The notes: generated from the letters alone by a model not told the origin. A stretch of DNA of 16,626 nt from an uncultured Clostridia bacterium (GCA_946004305.1 CAMFZJ010000010.1:1-16626); one strand, 5' to 3'. Positions 8,805 to 15,761 are shown, numbered from the stretch's first letter. Translations and numbers: made by a program.

Positions 8805-9998
8805 TTATACTAGTATATAACTTCTTCCCTGAACACATTTAATATATCCCTTTACTTCCAACATAGTTAATGATGCCAAAAGCTTATAAACAGGAATTTC
8901 TGTTAATTCTGATAATTTGTCAATGTGTAAAGGTTCATTATTTATAGTGTAATATATTTGTTTTTCAATTTCACTTAAATCCGGATTTTCCTTATGAACA
9001 GGCAAATCGGACAAATCATTAACAGCAAAGCCTTCAAACTCCTTAGGTGCTTTGCCCTTAACAGGAATTAAATCGATTACTTCATCCTTTGGTATTCCAA
9101 TATCTATTTCTGTAGTAGCATAAAGATTATTATATGCGTTTAAAATATCCTTATAATCAGTCACAAGGGAAGCTATACCGTTTTTTATTAATTCATTAGA
9201 ACCATCAAAACGTGGGTCATTTGTGCCTGCCAGTGCAAAAATTTTCTTTTGAAAGTCTTGCTCCAAAGCAGTATTTACCGTAATTAAAGAACCGCTCTTT
9301 TTTCCGGCTTCAATAAGTAATATGCCATCAGATAGAGCTGAGATAATACGATTTCTTTGAGGAAAATTATACGCATATGGCTTGGTATCAGGTGGATATT
9401 CTGAAATAACAGCACCTTTGAAAGTAATATCACTTCGCATTTTTGCGTTTTCTCGCAGATAATCGTAATTGATTCCACATCCAAGCACACAGATTGTCAC
9501 TCCATCTGCTGCTAGTGCACCGTAATGTGAAGCACAATCAACCCCCAAAGCTCCGCCGCTGACTACAGTAACTCCCACTGAAGCTAGCTTATTAGCAAAA
9601 TTATATGAACTTGATGTGCCATATTGGGAAGCTTTGCGTGTTCCGACTATTGCAATTGACAACCTATTATCAATATCAGGAAGCATACCGGATACATACA
9701 AAACTGCAGGTGGGTCATCAATTGATTTTAAACATTCAGGATAATGTTTATCTTCTAAGGTGATAGTTTCGTAGCTTAGCTCACAGCATTTGGATATAAT
9801 ACTGTCAGAAACTGTAAGGGGTGTTTTCTTAAGCTTGTCAATTTCAGTCTCAGAAAACAAACCGGAAAATCGCCACTCTGCTTCTCCGCCAAAATAAAAT
9901 TCTTCAATACTATCATATAACTGAGTAATCTGTTTAGCTTTAACACTACAGTACCCAATACTTTGTGTAAACCAAATCCAATACCTTAGGTTTTTCAT
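8805..9998 (-). CDS. dprA: DNA processing protein DprA (Smf)
   Basis: DprA binds incoming single-stranded DNA and loads RecA during natural transformation; it is also kept in many species not known to be transformable. The 397-aa protein has an N-terminal helical region, then an extended Rossmann fold with IAIVGTRKAS (115-124), VSGGALGVD (146-154), FPQRNRIISALSDG (212-225) and AGKKSGSLIT (231-240). A C-terminal winged-helix domain at about 340-397 contains EPLHIDKLSELTEIPVYKLL. Its ATG at 9998 overlaps the TGA of the methyltransferase gene in an ATGA arrangement, so translation is probably coupled. Its own Shine-Dalgarno sequence is weak (GGGA). topA follows after 14 nt. Confidence 0.95.
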   Translation of the reverse strand: MKNLRYWIWFTQSIGYCSVKAKQITQLYDSIEEFYFGGEAEWRFSGLFSETEIDKLKKTPLTVSDSIISKCCELSYETITLEDKHYPECLKSIDDPPAVLYVSGMLPDIDNRLSIAIVGTRKASQYGTSSSYNFANKLASVGVTVVSGGALGVDCASHYGALAADGVTICVLGCGINYDYLRENAKMRSDITFKGAVISEYPPDTKPYAYNFPQRNRIISALSDGILLIEAGKKSGSLITVNTALEQDFQKKIFALAGTNDPRFDGSNELIKNGIASLVTDYKDILNAYNNLYATTEIDIGIPKDEVIDLIPVKGKAPKEFEGFAVNDLSDLPVHKENPDLSEIEKQIYYTINNEPLHIDKLSELTEIPVYKLLASLTMLEVKGYIKCVQGRSYILV

Positions 9999-10777
9999 TT
10001 AATCATTTCCCACATAATGATACCGGCAGCTACAGAAGCATTAAGGGATTCAGCTCTGCCCGCCATAGGAATGGTAAACTTTTCACTGCATTTGTCTATA
10101 ATTTCCTCTTTTAGACCGTTACCCTCGTTTCCGATAACTGAAACGCAAGGGAAAGTAAAATTAATTTCAGAAATACTTTTTACATCCCTATCAACAACAG
10201 CTGCGAAAGAGGTTAGTTCAGTATTTTCAGATAAGAAAGCCTTTATTGAATCAACAATTATATATGGCATTCTGAATATAGCTCCCATAGTACCTCTTAC
10301 AACCTTAGGAGAAGTAGCGTCGCAGCAATCTTTTGACATAATAATTCCGTCTATCCCAACTGCCTCAGCTGTTCTGAATATCGTACCAAGATTACTGGGA
10401 TCCTGAATATTATCAAGAGCCAAAAATTTACCATTATATTTTATTTTATCAAATAGAGTAGGTTTGTCAAGAGTTTTTATTACACAAAGCACTCCCTGTG
10501 GTGTTTTTGTATCGGAAATAACACTAAATATGGAGTTGGTAACAGAATATGCAGAATCTGCATAATTAATGAGTTTATTTATCAATTCATTATGCTTTTT
10601 TAATGCATCATCAGTTACTACAACAGCTTTAATAACACAACCGGAAAGCATTGCATCTTCACATATTCTTAGACCTTCAGCTACAAATAACCCCTGTTCC
10701 CTACGCTGTTTTGCGCTTTTATTTAATTTTACAATATTCTTAATTAAACCATTATCTTTGCTAGTAATATTAACCAT
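9995..10777 (-). CDS. SpoU-family (TrmH/RlmB-like) 2'-O-ribose RNA methyltransferase
   Basis: SPOUT-class, SAM-dependent methyltransferase expected to act on the 2'-OH of a ribose in rRNA or tRNA; the exact target cannot be read from sequence. The 260-aa protein has an N-terminal substrate-binding domain (KQRREQGLFVAEGLRICEDA, about 23-42) and the three SpoU motifs: LDNIQDPSNLGTIFRT (121-135, with Asn129 and Arg135), VIGNEGNGL (214-222) and IPMAGRAESLNASVAAG (236-252), which form the trefoil-knot cofactor site. Length is usual for the RlmB/TsnR group. The start is the ATG at 10777 with a weak GGTGA upstream. It is the first gene after the rplT terminator, so it probably leads the long downstream operon. 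Confidence 0.92.
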   Translation of the reverse strand: MVNITSKDNGLIKNIVKLNKSAKQRREQGLFVAEGLRICEDAMLSGCVIKAVVVTDDALKKHNELINKLINYADSAYSVTNSIFSVISDTKTPQGVLCVIKTLDKPTLFDKIKYNGKFLALDNIQDPSNLGTIFRTAEAVGIDGIIMSKDCCDATSPKVVRGTMGAIFRMPYIIVDSIKAFLSENTELTSFAAVVDRDVKSISEINFTFPCVSVIGNEGNGLKEEIIDKCSEKFTIPMAGRAESLNASVAAGIIMWEMIK

Positions 10778-10812
10778 AACTTCACCAATACAAGAACAGA
10801 TTAACTAATTGT

Positions 10813-10840
10813 TGTATATTCCTATCAAATAAAATAGCAA
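10813..10840 (-). promoter_or_regulatory. Possible weak promoter for the methyltransferase-dprA-topA operon
   Basis: TTGCTA at 10840-10835 and TATACA at 10818-10813 are separated by 16 nt, each matching 4 of 6 consensus bases. The element overlaps the T-rich tail of the rplT terminator. A promoter is expected here because the terminator separates the two operons, but this match is weak; TTGATA with GTTAAT 17 nt later is an alternative in the same stretch. Confidence 0.25.
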
Positions 10841-10842
10841 AA

Positions 10843-10864
10843 GCGTTTGGGAAAACCCAAACGC
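10843..10864 (-). terminator. Intrinsic terminator of the infC-rpmI-rplT operon
   Basis: Perfect 9-bp inverted repeat GCGTTTGGG / CCCAAACGC with a 4-nt loop. On the minus strand it is followed by TTTTGCTATTTTATTT. It lies 13 nt after the rplT stop. The plus strand also has ATTTTT just after the stem, so it could work in both directions, although no plus-strand gene needs it. Confidence 0.9.
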
Positions 10865-10876
10865 ATTTTTCACTAA

Positions 10877-11230
10877 TTATTTAGCAGACTTAGCCTGCTC
10901 AACAAGAGCTGTGAAAGCAGCAGGATCAGAAATTGCAATTTCTGAAAGCATTTTACGATTTAATGTAACTCCTGCCTTTTTAAGACCGTTCATAAATGTT
11001 GAATAGTTTACACCATTTGCTTTGCAAGCAGCAGAGATACGTGTAATCCAAAGACGACGGAAATCTCTCTTTTTCTGCTTACGTCCGATATATGCATAGT
11101 TGCCGGACTTCATAACGGCCTGTTTAGCCATCTTAAAATGTCTTGACTTTGATCCAAAATAACCCTTAGCAAGTTTTAAAACTTTTTTTCTTCTTTTGCG
11201 AGTTGCCATCGCACCCTTTACTCGTGCCAT
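10877..11230 (-). CDS. rplT: Large ribosomal subunit protein bL20
   Basis: L20 binds 23S rRNA early in 50S assembly and, in Firmicutes studied so far, represses its own operon by binding the infC leader RNA. The 117-aa protein is full length. It shows the basic N-terminal extension MARVKGAMATRKRRKKVLKLAKGYFG and the conserved KKRDFRRLWITRISAA, then NGLKKAGVTLNRKMLSEIAI near the C-terminus. The ATG at 11230 has GGAGGT upstream. It is the last gene of infC-rpmI-rplT and is followed by a strong terminator, so L20 can plausibly feed back on the leader at about 12017-12159. Confidence 0.98.
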   Translation of the reverse strand: MARVKGAMATRKRRKKVLKLAKGYFGSKSRHFKMAKQAVMKSGNYAYIGRKQKKRDFRRLWITRISAACKANGVNYSTFMNGLKKAGVTLNRKMLSEIAISDPAAFTALVEQAKSAK

Positions 11231-11268
11231 AATATATTACCTCCGTGATTTAGAAATTTGTTTAACTA

Positions 11269-11466
11269 TTATTTATAAGGGATTAAACGCTTAACCTGAG
11301 CCACGTTTGTCTTATCAGCACAAGTTGTCTGACGTAAACCTCTTTTACGTTTTGTTGTTTTCTTGTTAAGAATGTGTGATTTGTTAGCATGTGCACGAAT
11401 TACTTTACCATTTTTTGAAAGTTTAAAGCGCTTTTTAGCACCGCTATGTGTTTTAATCTTTGGCAT
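11269..11466 (-). CDS. rpmI: Large ribosomal subunit protein bL35
   Basis: Small basic protein of the 50S subunit. The 65-aa sequence begins MPKIKTHSGAKKRFKLSKNG and contains the conserved KSHILNKKTTKRKRGLR, ending VKRLIPYK; length and sequence are typical. The ATG at 11466 is preceded by AAGGAGGAT. It lies 25 nt after infC and 38 nt before rplT, the classic order for this operon. Confidence 0.98.
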   Translation of the reverse strand: MPKIKTHSGAKKRFKLSKNGKVIRAHANKSHILNKKTTKRKRGLRQTTCADKTNVAQVKRLIPYK

Positions 11467-11491
11467 AATTTTATATCCTCCTTAGAATTAA

Positions 11492-12010
11492 TTACTTATT
11501 TGTCTTTGGTGCAAGAAACATAAGCATATTACGACCTTCAAGCTTTGCCGGCTTGGTAATAGTTGCAAATTCTTCGCAAGCATCAGAAAAACGCTTCATA
11601 AGGTCATAACCAAACTCAGAATGTCCCATTTCGCGACCTCTGAATCGGATAGATACTTTAACCTTGTCACCGTGCTTAATAAATTTAATAGCATTATTAA
11701 GCTTTGTGTTAAAATCATGAGTATCAATATTTAGAGAAAGTCTAATTTCCTTGGTATCGATAGTATGTTGATTTTTACGAGCTTCCTTTTCTCTTTTTGC
11801 CTGTTCAAATCTGTACTTACCATAATCCATAATTTTGCATACAGGTGGTTTAGCCTGCGGTGCAATTTTAACTAGGTCAAGATCTTCCCTAGCTGCCAAA
11901 TCAAGAGCTTCACTAGCTGACATAATTCCCAGTTGGTCGCCATTTGAACCAATAACACGCAACTCACCATCGCGAATTTCCTCATTGATTTGAATGTCCT
12001 GCTTACTAAT
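11492..12010 (-). CDS. infC: Translation initiation factor IF-3, ATT start
   Basis: IF-3 binds the 30S subunit, prevents early subunit joining and rejects non-standard start codons. The 172-aa protein reads SKQDIQINEEIRDGELRVIG after the start residue, with the N-domain up to about residue 80 (including KPPVCKIMDYGKYRFEQ), a basic linker, and a C-domain with KEIRLSLNIDTHDF and KVKVSIRFRGREM. I place the start at ATT (12010-12008), with GGAGG 9 nt upstream. An ATG at 12067 would add 19 residues that read through the leader terminator and are unlike IF-3. A rare AUU start is known for infC in E. coli, where it lets IF-3 repress its own translation. Confidence 0.95.
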   Translation of the reverse strand: MSKQDIQINEEIRDGELRVIGSNGDQLGIMSASEALDLAAREDLDLVKIAPQAKPPVCKIMDYGKYRFEQAKREKEARKNQHTIDTKEIRLSLNIDTHDFNTKLNNAIKFIKHGDKVKVSIRFRGREMGHSEFGYDLMKRFSDACEEFATITKPAKLEGRNMLMFLAPKTNK

Positions 12011-12024
12011 AACAAAGCACCTCC
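12008..12024 (-). promoter_or_regulatory. infC: GGAGG ribosome binding site with ATT start of infC
   Basis: GGAGG at 12024-12020 is followed by a 9-nt spacer and ATT at 12010-12008. No ATG, GTG or TTG lies in frame at a suitable distance. The site decides the start of infC and is the expected target of IF-3 discrimination against non-standard codons. Confidence 0.8.
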
Positions 12025-12159
12025 AATTAAAAATAAAAAATAATGCGGACAGAAATTCCGTCCGCATAACAATACATAATTAAACAAAGTTAAAAAGGTA
12101 TTGACCCGTGCAGACGACACCCCACAGGTGAAAGCATTTCTGCTTTGCTTTATTTTACT
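12017..12159 (-). promoter_or_regulatory. infC operon leader RNA (L20-leader-like attenuator)
   Basis: Untranslated leader of about 150 nt between the promoter and infC. On the minus strand it holds, in order: a hairpin AAAGCA-GAAA-TGCTTT (12146-12131) with a GNRA tetraloop; a second possible hairpin ACCTGTG / CACGGGT (12129-12123 with 12110-12104, one G-U pair, 12-nt loop); GGTCAATACC; an AT-rich stretch; and an intrinsic terminator just before the infC ribosome binding site. In Bacillus, L20 binding to such a leader favours termination. Position and architecture match that system. I did not align it to the L20 leader model, so the family name is inference. Confidence 0.7.
12028..12067 (-). 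terminator. Intrinsic terminator/attenuator in the infC leader
   Basis: An 8-bp stem ATGCGGAC / GTCCGCAT (12067-12060 with 12050-12043) can be extended inside by G-U, G-C and A-U pairs to 11 bp with a 3-nt loop. It is followed on the minus strand by TATTTTTTATTTTTA. It ends shortly before the infC Shine-Dalgarno sequence, as expected of a conditional terminator. It is also the first terminator downstream of the surface-polymer operon. Confidence 0.85.
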
Positions 12160-12164
12160 AACTG

Positions 12165-12193
12165 ATTATACAACAGTAATTTAACTTTGTCAA
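12165..12193 (-). promoter_or_regulatory. Consensus sigma-A type promoter of infC-rpmI-rplT
   Basis: TTGACA (12193-12188) and TATAAT (12170-12165) are separated by exactly 17 nt, a perfect match to the housekeeping consensus. The predicted transcript start is near 12158, giving a leader of about 150 nt. The -35 box lies only 8 nt after the stop codon of the preceding glycerophosphotransferase gene. Confidence 0.9.
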
Positions 12194-12201
12194 GTACTAT
12201 T

Positions 12202-13983
12202 TTATTCTTCTAAACATTTATAAATCAAATCTGCAATTCGCTGAGATGAATTTCCGTCCAGGTTATCAAAAAACATATCTCTGAATCTCTCAACGCGTTC
12301 TGTTTCGAAATCTTCTTTCTTGATTGCATCTAACAAAGTGTACAAAGACGTACATATCTTTCCGGGAATATAAAGTTTAAAGTCAAAATAAAAATCTCTG
12401 GATTTAATATAAGACTGCAAATCAAAAGCATAAAAAAGCATTGGAATATTCATCAGAGAAGCTTCAAATACAAGTGAAGAATAATCAGTAATAACAATAT
12501 CACTGACAAAAAGAAGATCATTAATTTCAGTGTTTTCTGATAAATCAATTACTCTGTCGGAAAACTCCTCAGGAATTGGATGCTTTTCAAGAATAAAGGG
12601 ATGATGCTTTATAATAATAACATAGTCATCACCTAAAGTATCACATACTTCATTAATATCAAACAATTCCATTGGATAGTTTGCACTGCCTTTTAAATTA
12701 CCTCTAAAAGTCGGTGCAAAAAGAATAATCTTTTTACCTATGAAGTTAGGATGGGCTTCAAAGAATGACTTTTTAAAATTGTTTTTGTATTCTTCATCAA
12801 AGAATATATCTGTTCTGGCGATACCTGTAGGCACTACATTATCAGTATTAATACCAAATCCTTCGGAATGGCATTTCTTACAATAAGCAGAGCTGACAGT
12901 CACATAGTCATATGACCTGTGGTTTCTTGTAGCCTGTGGAGAACCCTTTGGCTTACCAAGCCTTGTAAAACCAAATGTTTTAAACGCTCCGCAAGCGTGC
13001 CATAACTGTACTAACTTTGTTTCCGGCTTTAAATCCAAAAGGTGAATCTGAGGAGTAAATTCATCAAGAATAATTACCTTACTTGTAGCACAAGCTTCGG
13101 CAAACTCATTAATTTCACTCATAGTCATATATCTAAAAGATTTTGTATTGAAAAGAAAGTTAATCTCAAGATTCTTGTCATCTTTAAGCTTATTATAGAC
13201 AAATTCAAAGTTTCCTGAAATTTCCTCACGCCTTGCAGAGAAGAAGGTAATCTTATTAGGCTGAACCTTCTTGTGTTTCTTCATTTTATATTTTAAACGA
13301 ATCAAGCCTCTTTTATATTTGTCAACAGTAATGTTTTCTTTAGATACAGAACACATCCTGTTAATTACATAGGAACCTAATCGAACAAGTTTATTCTCTG
13401 ATTCAATTTTTTTAGGCATTGATGTAAAACCGGTAAAGGTTATTAACCCTTCAAGGATAAACAAAGGAATAAATGGAATCGATAAGATAAAACATATAAA
13501 TTTAAGAAAACCATTACAACCCTTAACCAAAGATGATATTCTTTTTTCTCTGTTCAGTTTATCAATCTTCTTATTAATAATGAAATGATCTCCGCAATCT
13601 TCCATAACAAAAAAGGATTTATCCTGAATAAATTCAGAGGGGGTAACATCAATTTTAACTTTTTCTTCGTAAAAATCAGCAAAACTAAGATTAAAATAAA
13701 AATCACAAGGAATTTCAAGATTTCTGGTTTTCCAGAAAAGATAATCAAGCCTATAACTATATTCCCCATAAAACATACATTTACCGCTAATGTATGTAAT
13801 ATTCTGCATAGGGATAACCATAGGAATACGTCTATCTTCCTTGCCGTTATCAAAATAAAGTATAACCTTAGGAGTTGACAAAAAGCGTGAATTTATAGAC
13901 TGATCAATAAACTCCCCGCTGATGTTAATAGTCATATTTCGTTTTTCGACAACAATGCTATTTATATTTAACTTATATTGCAA
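12202..13983 (-). CDS. CDP-glycerol/CDP-ribitol phosphotransferase family protein (TagF/TarL-like), TTG start
   Basis: Member of the teichoic-acid polymerase family that transfers polyol-phosphate from a CDP-polyol to a growing surface polymer at the inner membrane face. The 593-aa protein has a beta-rich N-terminal region (1-115) and a strongly hydrophobic segment at about 157-185 that could anchor it. The catalytic domain spans about 245-590. Likely key residues are His329 in VQLWHACGAF and His460/His461 in IIKHHPF, with VPTGIARTD (384-392), LFAPTFRG (421-428) and VITDYSSLVFEASL (497-510). The start is TTG at 13983 with GGAGG 7 nt upstream; no better start is visible. It is last in the operon with the cytidylyltransferase, dehydrogenase and epimerase, so its donor is more likely CDP-ribitol or another CDP-pentitol than CDP-glycerol. 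That substrate is inference. Confidence 0.85.
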   Translation of the reverse strand: MQYKLNINSIVVEKRNMTINISGEFIDQSINSRFLSTPKVILYFDNGKEDRRIPMVIPMQNITYISGKCMFYGEYSYRLDYLFWKTRNLEIPCDFYFNLSFADFYEEKVKIDVTPSEFIQDKSFFVMEDCGDHFIINKKIDKLNREKRISSLVKGCNGFLKFICFILSIPFIPLFILEGLITFTGFTSMPKKIESENKLVRLGSYVINRMCSVSKENITVDKYKRGLIRLKYKMKKHKKVQPNKITFFSARREEISGNFEFVYNKLKDDKNLEINFLFNTKSFRYMTMSEINEFAEACATSKVIILDEFTPQIHLLDLKPETKLVQLWHACGAFKTFGFTRLGKPKGSPQATRNHRSYDYVTVSSAYCKKCHSEGFGINTDNVVPTGIARTDIFFDEEYKNNFKKSFFEAHPNFIGKKIILFAPTFRGNLKGSANYPMELFDINEVCDTLGDDYVIIIKHHPFILEKHPIPEEFSDRVIDLSENTEINDLLFVSDIVITDYSSLVFEASLMNIPMLFYAFDLQSYIKSRDFYFDFKLYIPGKICTSLYTLLDAIKKEDFETERVERFRDMFFDNLDGNSSQRIADLIYKCLEE

Positions 13984-13995
13984 AACTAACCCTCC
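13981..13995 (-). promoter_or_regulatory. GGAGG ribosome binding site with TTG start
   Basis: GGAGG at 13995-13991 lies 7 nt before TTG at 13983-13981. There is no suitable ATG nearby, so this site fixes the start of the glycerophosphotransferase-family gene. Confidence 0.75.
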
Positions 13996-14012
13996 AAAAA
14001 ACTGTTTAGAAG

Positions 14013-14678
14013 TTATCTGACTAAATCATAAAATTTCTTGACAGCCTCATCTATTTCATAACCTTTTCCATAAACTGAAGATGAGCCGGCAACAAAAATA
14101 TCTGCACCACGTTTTCTCATTTCCTGACAATGATCCCAGCTTACATGACCGTCAACCTCGATCAATACATCTTTATTAAAGTCAGAAATAAGACTTTTAA
14201 GCTCCGAAAGACGTTCCATACTCTTTGGAGCCATAGGCTGACCTGCAAAACCCGGATATACAGTCATCAACAAAACAGCATAAACTTCATTGAGAAAGGG
14301 CTCAACGGTTTTTACCGGAGTATCAGGACTAATGGCAATACAAGGCTTAGCACCTCTGCCCTTAATATCAGCTAATACACTGTGAGGATCTTTGCAGGCT
14401 TCATAATGTACCGAAACAATATCACCCTCACCTATATCCATAGCGTCAAAAAGATTCTGAGGCTCAAACGCCATAATATGAATATCTCTGCGTATATTCT
14501 TCATAGGCTTTTTAAAACTTTTCACCATATTTGTATCAAAAGTAATATTTGGCACAAATTTATTATCCATAAAGTCTATATGCAAATATTCTACTCCAAG
14601 CTTATCAAGCTTTTCTATTTCAGATGATAGATTTAATAAATCAGCACACATTACTGATGGTGACAAAATACCACTCAT
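14013..14678 (-). CDS. Ribulose-phosphate 3-epimerase family protein (divergent, AlsE-like features)
   Basis: TIM-barrel epimerase expected to interconvert D-ribulose-5-phosphate and D-xylulose-5-phosphate, or a related ketose phosphate. The 221-aa protein keeps the metal and catalytic residues of the family: His33 and Asp35 in HIDFMDNKFVPNITF, His67 in DIHIM, and Asp176 in IEVDGHV. Several blocks differ from standard Rpe: MDN for MDG, VYPGFAGQP for VNPGFGGQ, and VDGHV for VDGGI. The start SPSVMCADLL and the FAGQP block recall allulose-6-phosphate epimerase (AlsE). It begins 12 nt after the dehydrogenase stop, with AGAGGT upstream of the ATG. Placement suggests a pathway-dedicated paralogue supplying pentulose phosphate to the neighbouring reductase; that role is inference. 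Confidence 0.85.
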   Translation of the reverse strand: MSGILSPSVMCADLLNLSSEIEKLDKLGVEYLHIDFMDNKFVPNITFDTNMVKSFKKPMKNIRRDIHIMAFEPQNLFDAMDIGEGDIVSVHYEACKDPHSVLADIKGRGAKPCIAISPDTPVKTVEPFLNEVYAVLLMTVYPGFAGQPMAPKSMERLSELKSLISDFNKDVLIEVDGHVSWDHCQEMRKRGADIFVAGSSSVYGKGYEIDEAVKKFYDLVR

Positions 14679-14690
14679 AATATACCTCTA

Positions 14691-15743
14691 TTATTCATTA
14701 ATAACCATTACCTTGCTGTAAAACTCTTTTCCGTCTCTCATAATTTCAAGACCCTGATCCATATTCTCAAGGGTAAACCTGTGGGTAATAAGAGGTTTAA
14801 CCTTAATTGCACCTGAAGCCATAGCATCAACAACAATGTTCCAGTCGCTTTTTGGGGTATTATTATAGCTGGAATTCCATGTACCGTAAATAGATAACTG
14901 TTTTCTTAGAATCTGCCAATATGTGTTCTGAGGGAATGTAAAATCACCGTGAGGGTTACCAACAAAAATAACCTTTCCGCCTGAAGCAACGCCATCAAGA
15001 CAATTACAAGCGGTTGTAGCAATGCCCACAGCTTCAATAGCTATGTCAGCACCATTTCCGTTAGTCTGTTCCATTACCCATTCAATCGGATCACCATTGG
15101 AAGCATTAAAATAATCATAAAAACCAAGTTTTTCAATAAAGTCATAATTATTCAAATCAGTACCGACAAGAAGAACCTTTTTTGCACCCCAAGCTCTTGC
15201 CCACTGCGCAATAATCATACCAATTGTGCCGGGTCCATATATAACAACTGTATCACCAATTTCAATCTGTGCACGTCTAAGTGCATGAAGTCCGACTGCC
15301 ACAGGCTCTGCCATTGCAGCTTCCTCAAATGGAAGGCTGTCAGCAATAGGCACCAAATTCCAAACCGGCACTCTGACATATTCAGCAAAAGCACCGTCAG
15401 AACGTGAACCTAAGTAATCATAGCTTTTGCATGTTTCATAGACGCCCTTGTTACAGCTTGTACAACTCTTGCATGGAATCAAAGGAAATACAGCAGCGTG
15501 CATACCTATTAATTTCTCATTTTCCTTGCTGGCAGCAGCAACAACTTCACCGGCAAATTCATGACCGGGTATTGTTGGAAAATGATATGTTCCGTTTACA
15601 AATATTCTGGGAATATCTGAGCCGCATATACCACAAGCCTTAACCTTTAGTAATACTTCATCCGGTTTTAGCTTTGGAATTGGGGCATCTTCATATCTTA
15701 AATCACCAACGCCGTGCAAAACACGAGCTTTCATTGTATCCAT
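14691..15743 (-). CDS. Zinc-dependent polyol-phosphate dehydrogenase (GatD-like medium-chain dehydrogenase)
   Basis: Medium-chain, zinc-dependent NAD(P) oxidoreductase. The 350-aa protein has catalytic zinc ligands Cys40, His61 and Glu62 (CGICGSDIPRIF and PGHEFAGE), structural zinc cysteines Cys91, Cys94, Cys97 and Cys105, and a Rossmann motif YGPGTIG at 169-175. The blocks GSDIPRIFVNG, PLIPCKSC and YDYLGSRSDGAFAEY match what I recall of galactitol-1-phosphate 5-dehydrogenase (GatD), so the substrate is likely a sugar-alcohol phosphate. Beside a CTP-using cytidylyltransferase and a pentulose-phosphate epimerase it most plausibly reduces ribulose-5-phosphate to ribitol-5-phosphate, the TarJ reaction, although it does not look like classical TarJ. 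The ATG at 15743 has GGAGG 6 nt upstream; a second in-frame ATG lies three codons on. Gaps to its neighbours are 18 and 12 nt. Confidence 0.88.
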   Translation of the reverse strand: MDTMKARVLHGVGDLRYEDAPIPKLKPDEVLLKVKACGICGSDIPRIFVNGTYHFPTIPGHEFAGEVVAAASKENEKLIGMHAAVFPLIPCKSCTSCNKGVYETCKSYDYLGSRSDGAFAEYVRVPVWNLVPIADSLPFEEAAMAEPVAVGLHALRRAQIEIGDTVVIYGPGTIGMIIAQWARAWGAKKVLLVGTDLNNYDFIEKLGFYDYFNASNGDPIEWVMEQTNGNGADIAIEAVGIATTACNCLDGVASGGKVIFVGNPHGDFTFPQNTYWQILRKQLSIYGTWNSSYNNTPKSDWNIVVDAMASGAIKVKPLITHRFTLENMDQGLEIMRDGKEFYSKVMVINE

Positions 15744-15761
15744 TTTAATCCTCCGATTTTA

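Noticed and set aside
10017..10406. 129-codon plus-strand open frame opposite the SpoU methyltransferase
   Set aside because: The minus-strand protein carries all three SpoU motifs across the same bases; the plus frame shows nothing.
12011..12067. N-terminal extension of IF-3 starting at the ATG at 12067
   Set aside because: The extra 19 residues are translated from the terminator hairpin and T tract, and the strong GGAGG site points to the later ATT start.
11872..12120. 82-codon minus-strand frame overlapping the infC leader and start, as a leader peptide
   Set aside because: It runs out of frame through conserved infC codons and the terminator hairpin, and has no Shine-Dalgarno sequence.
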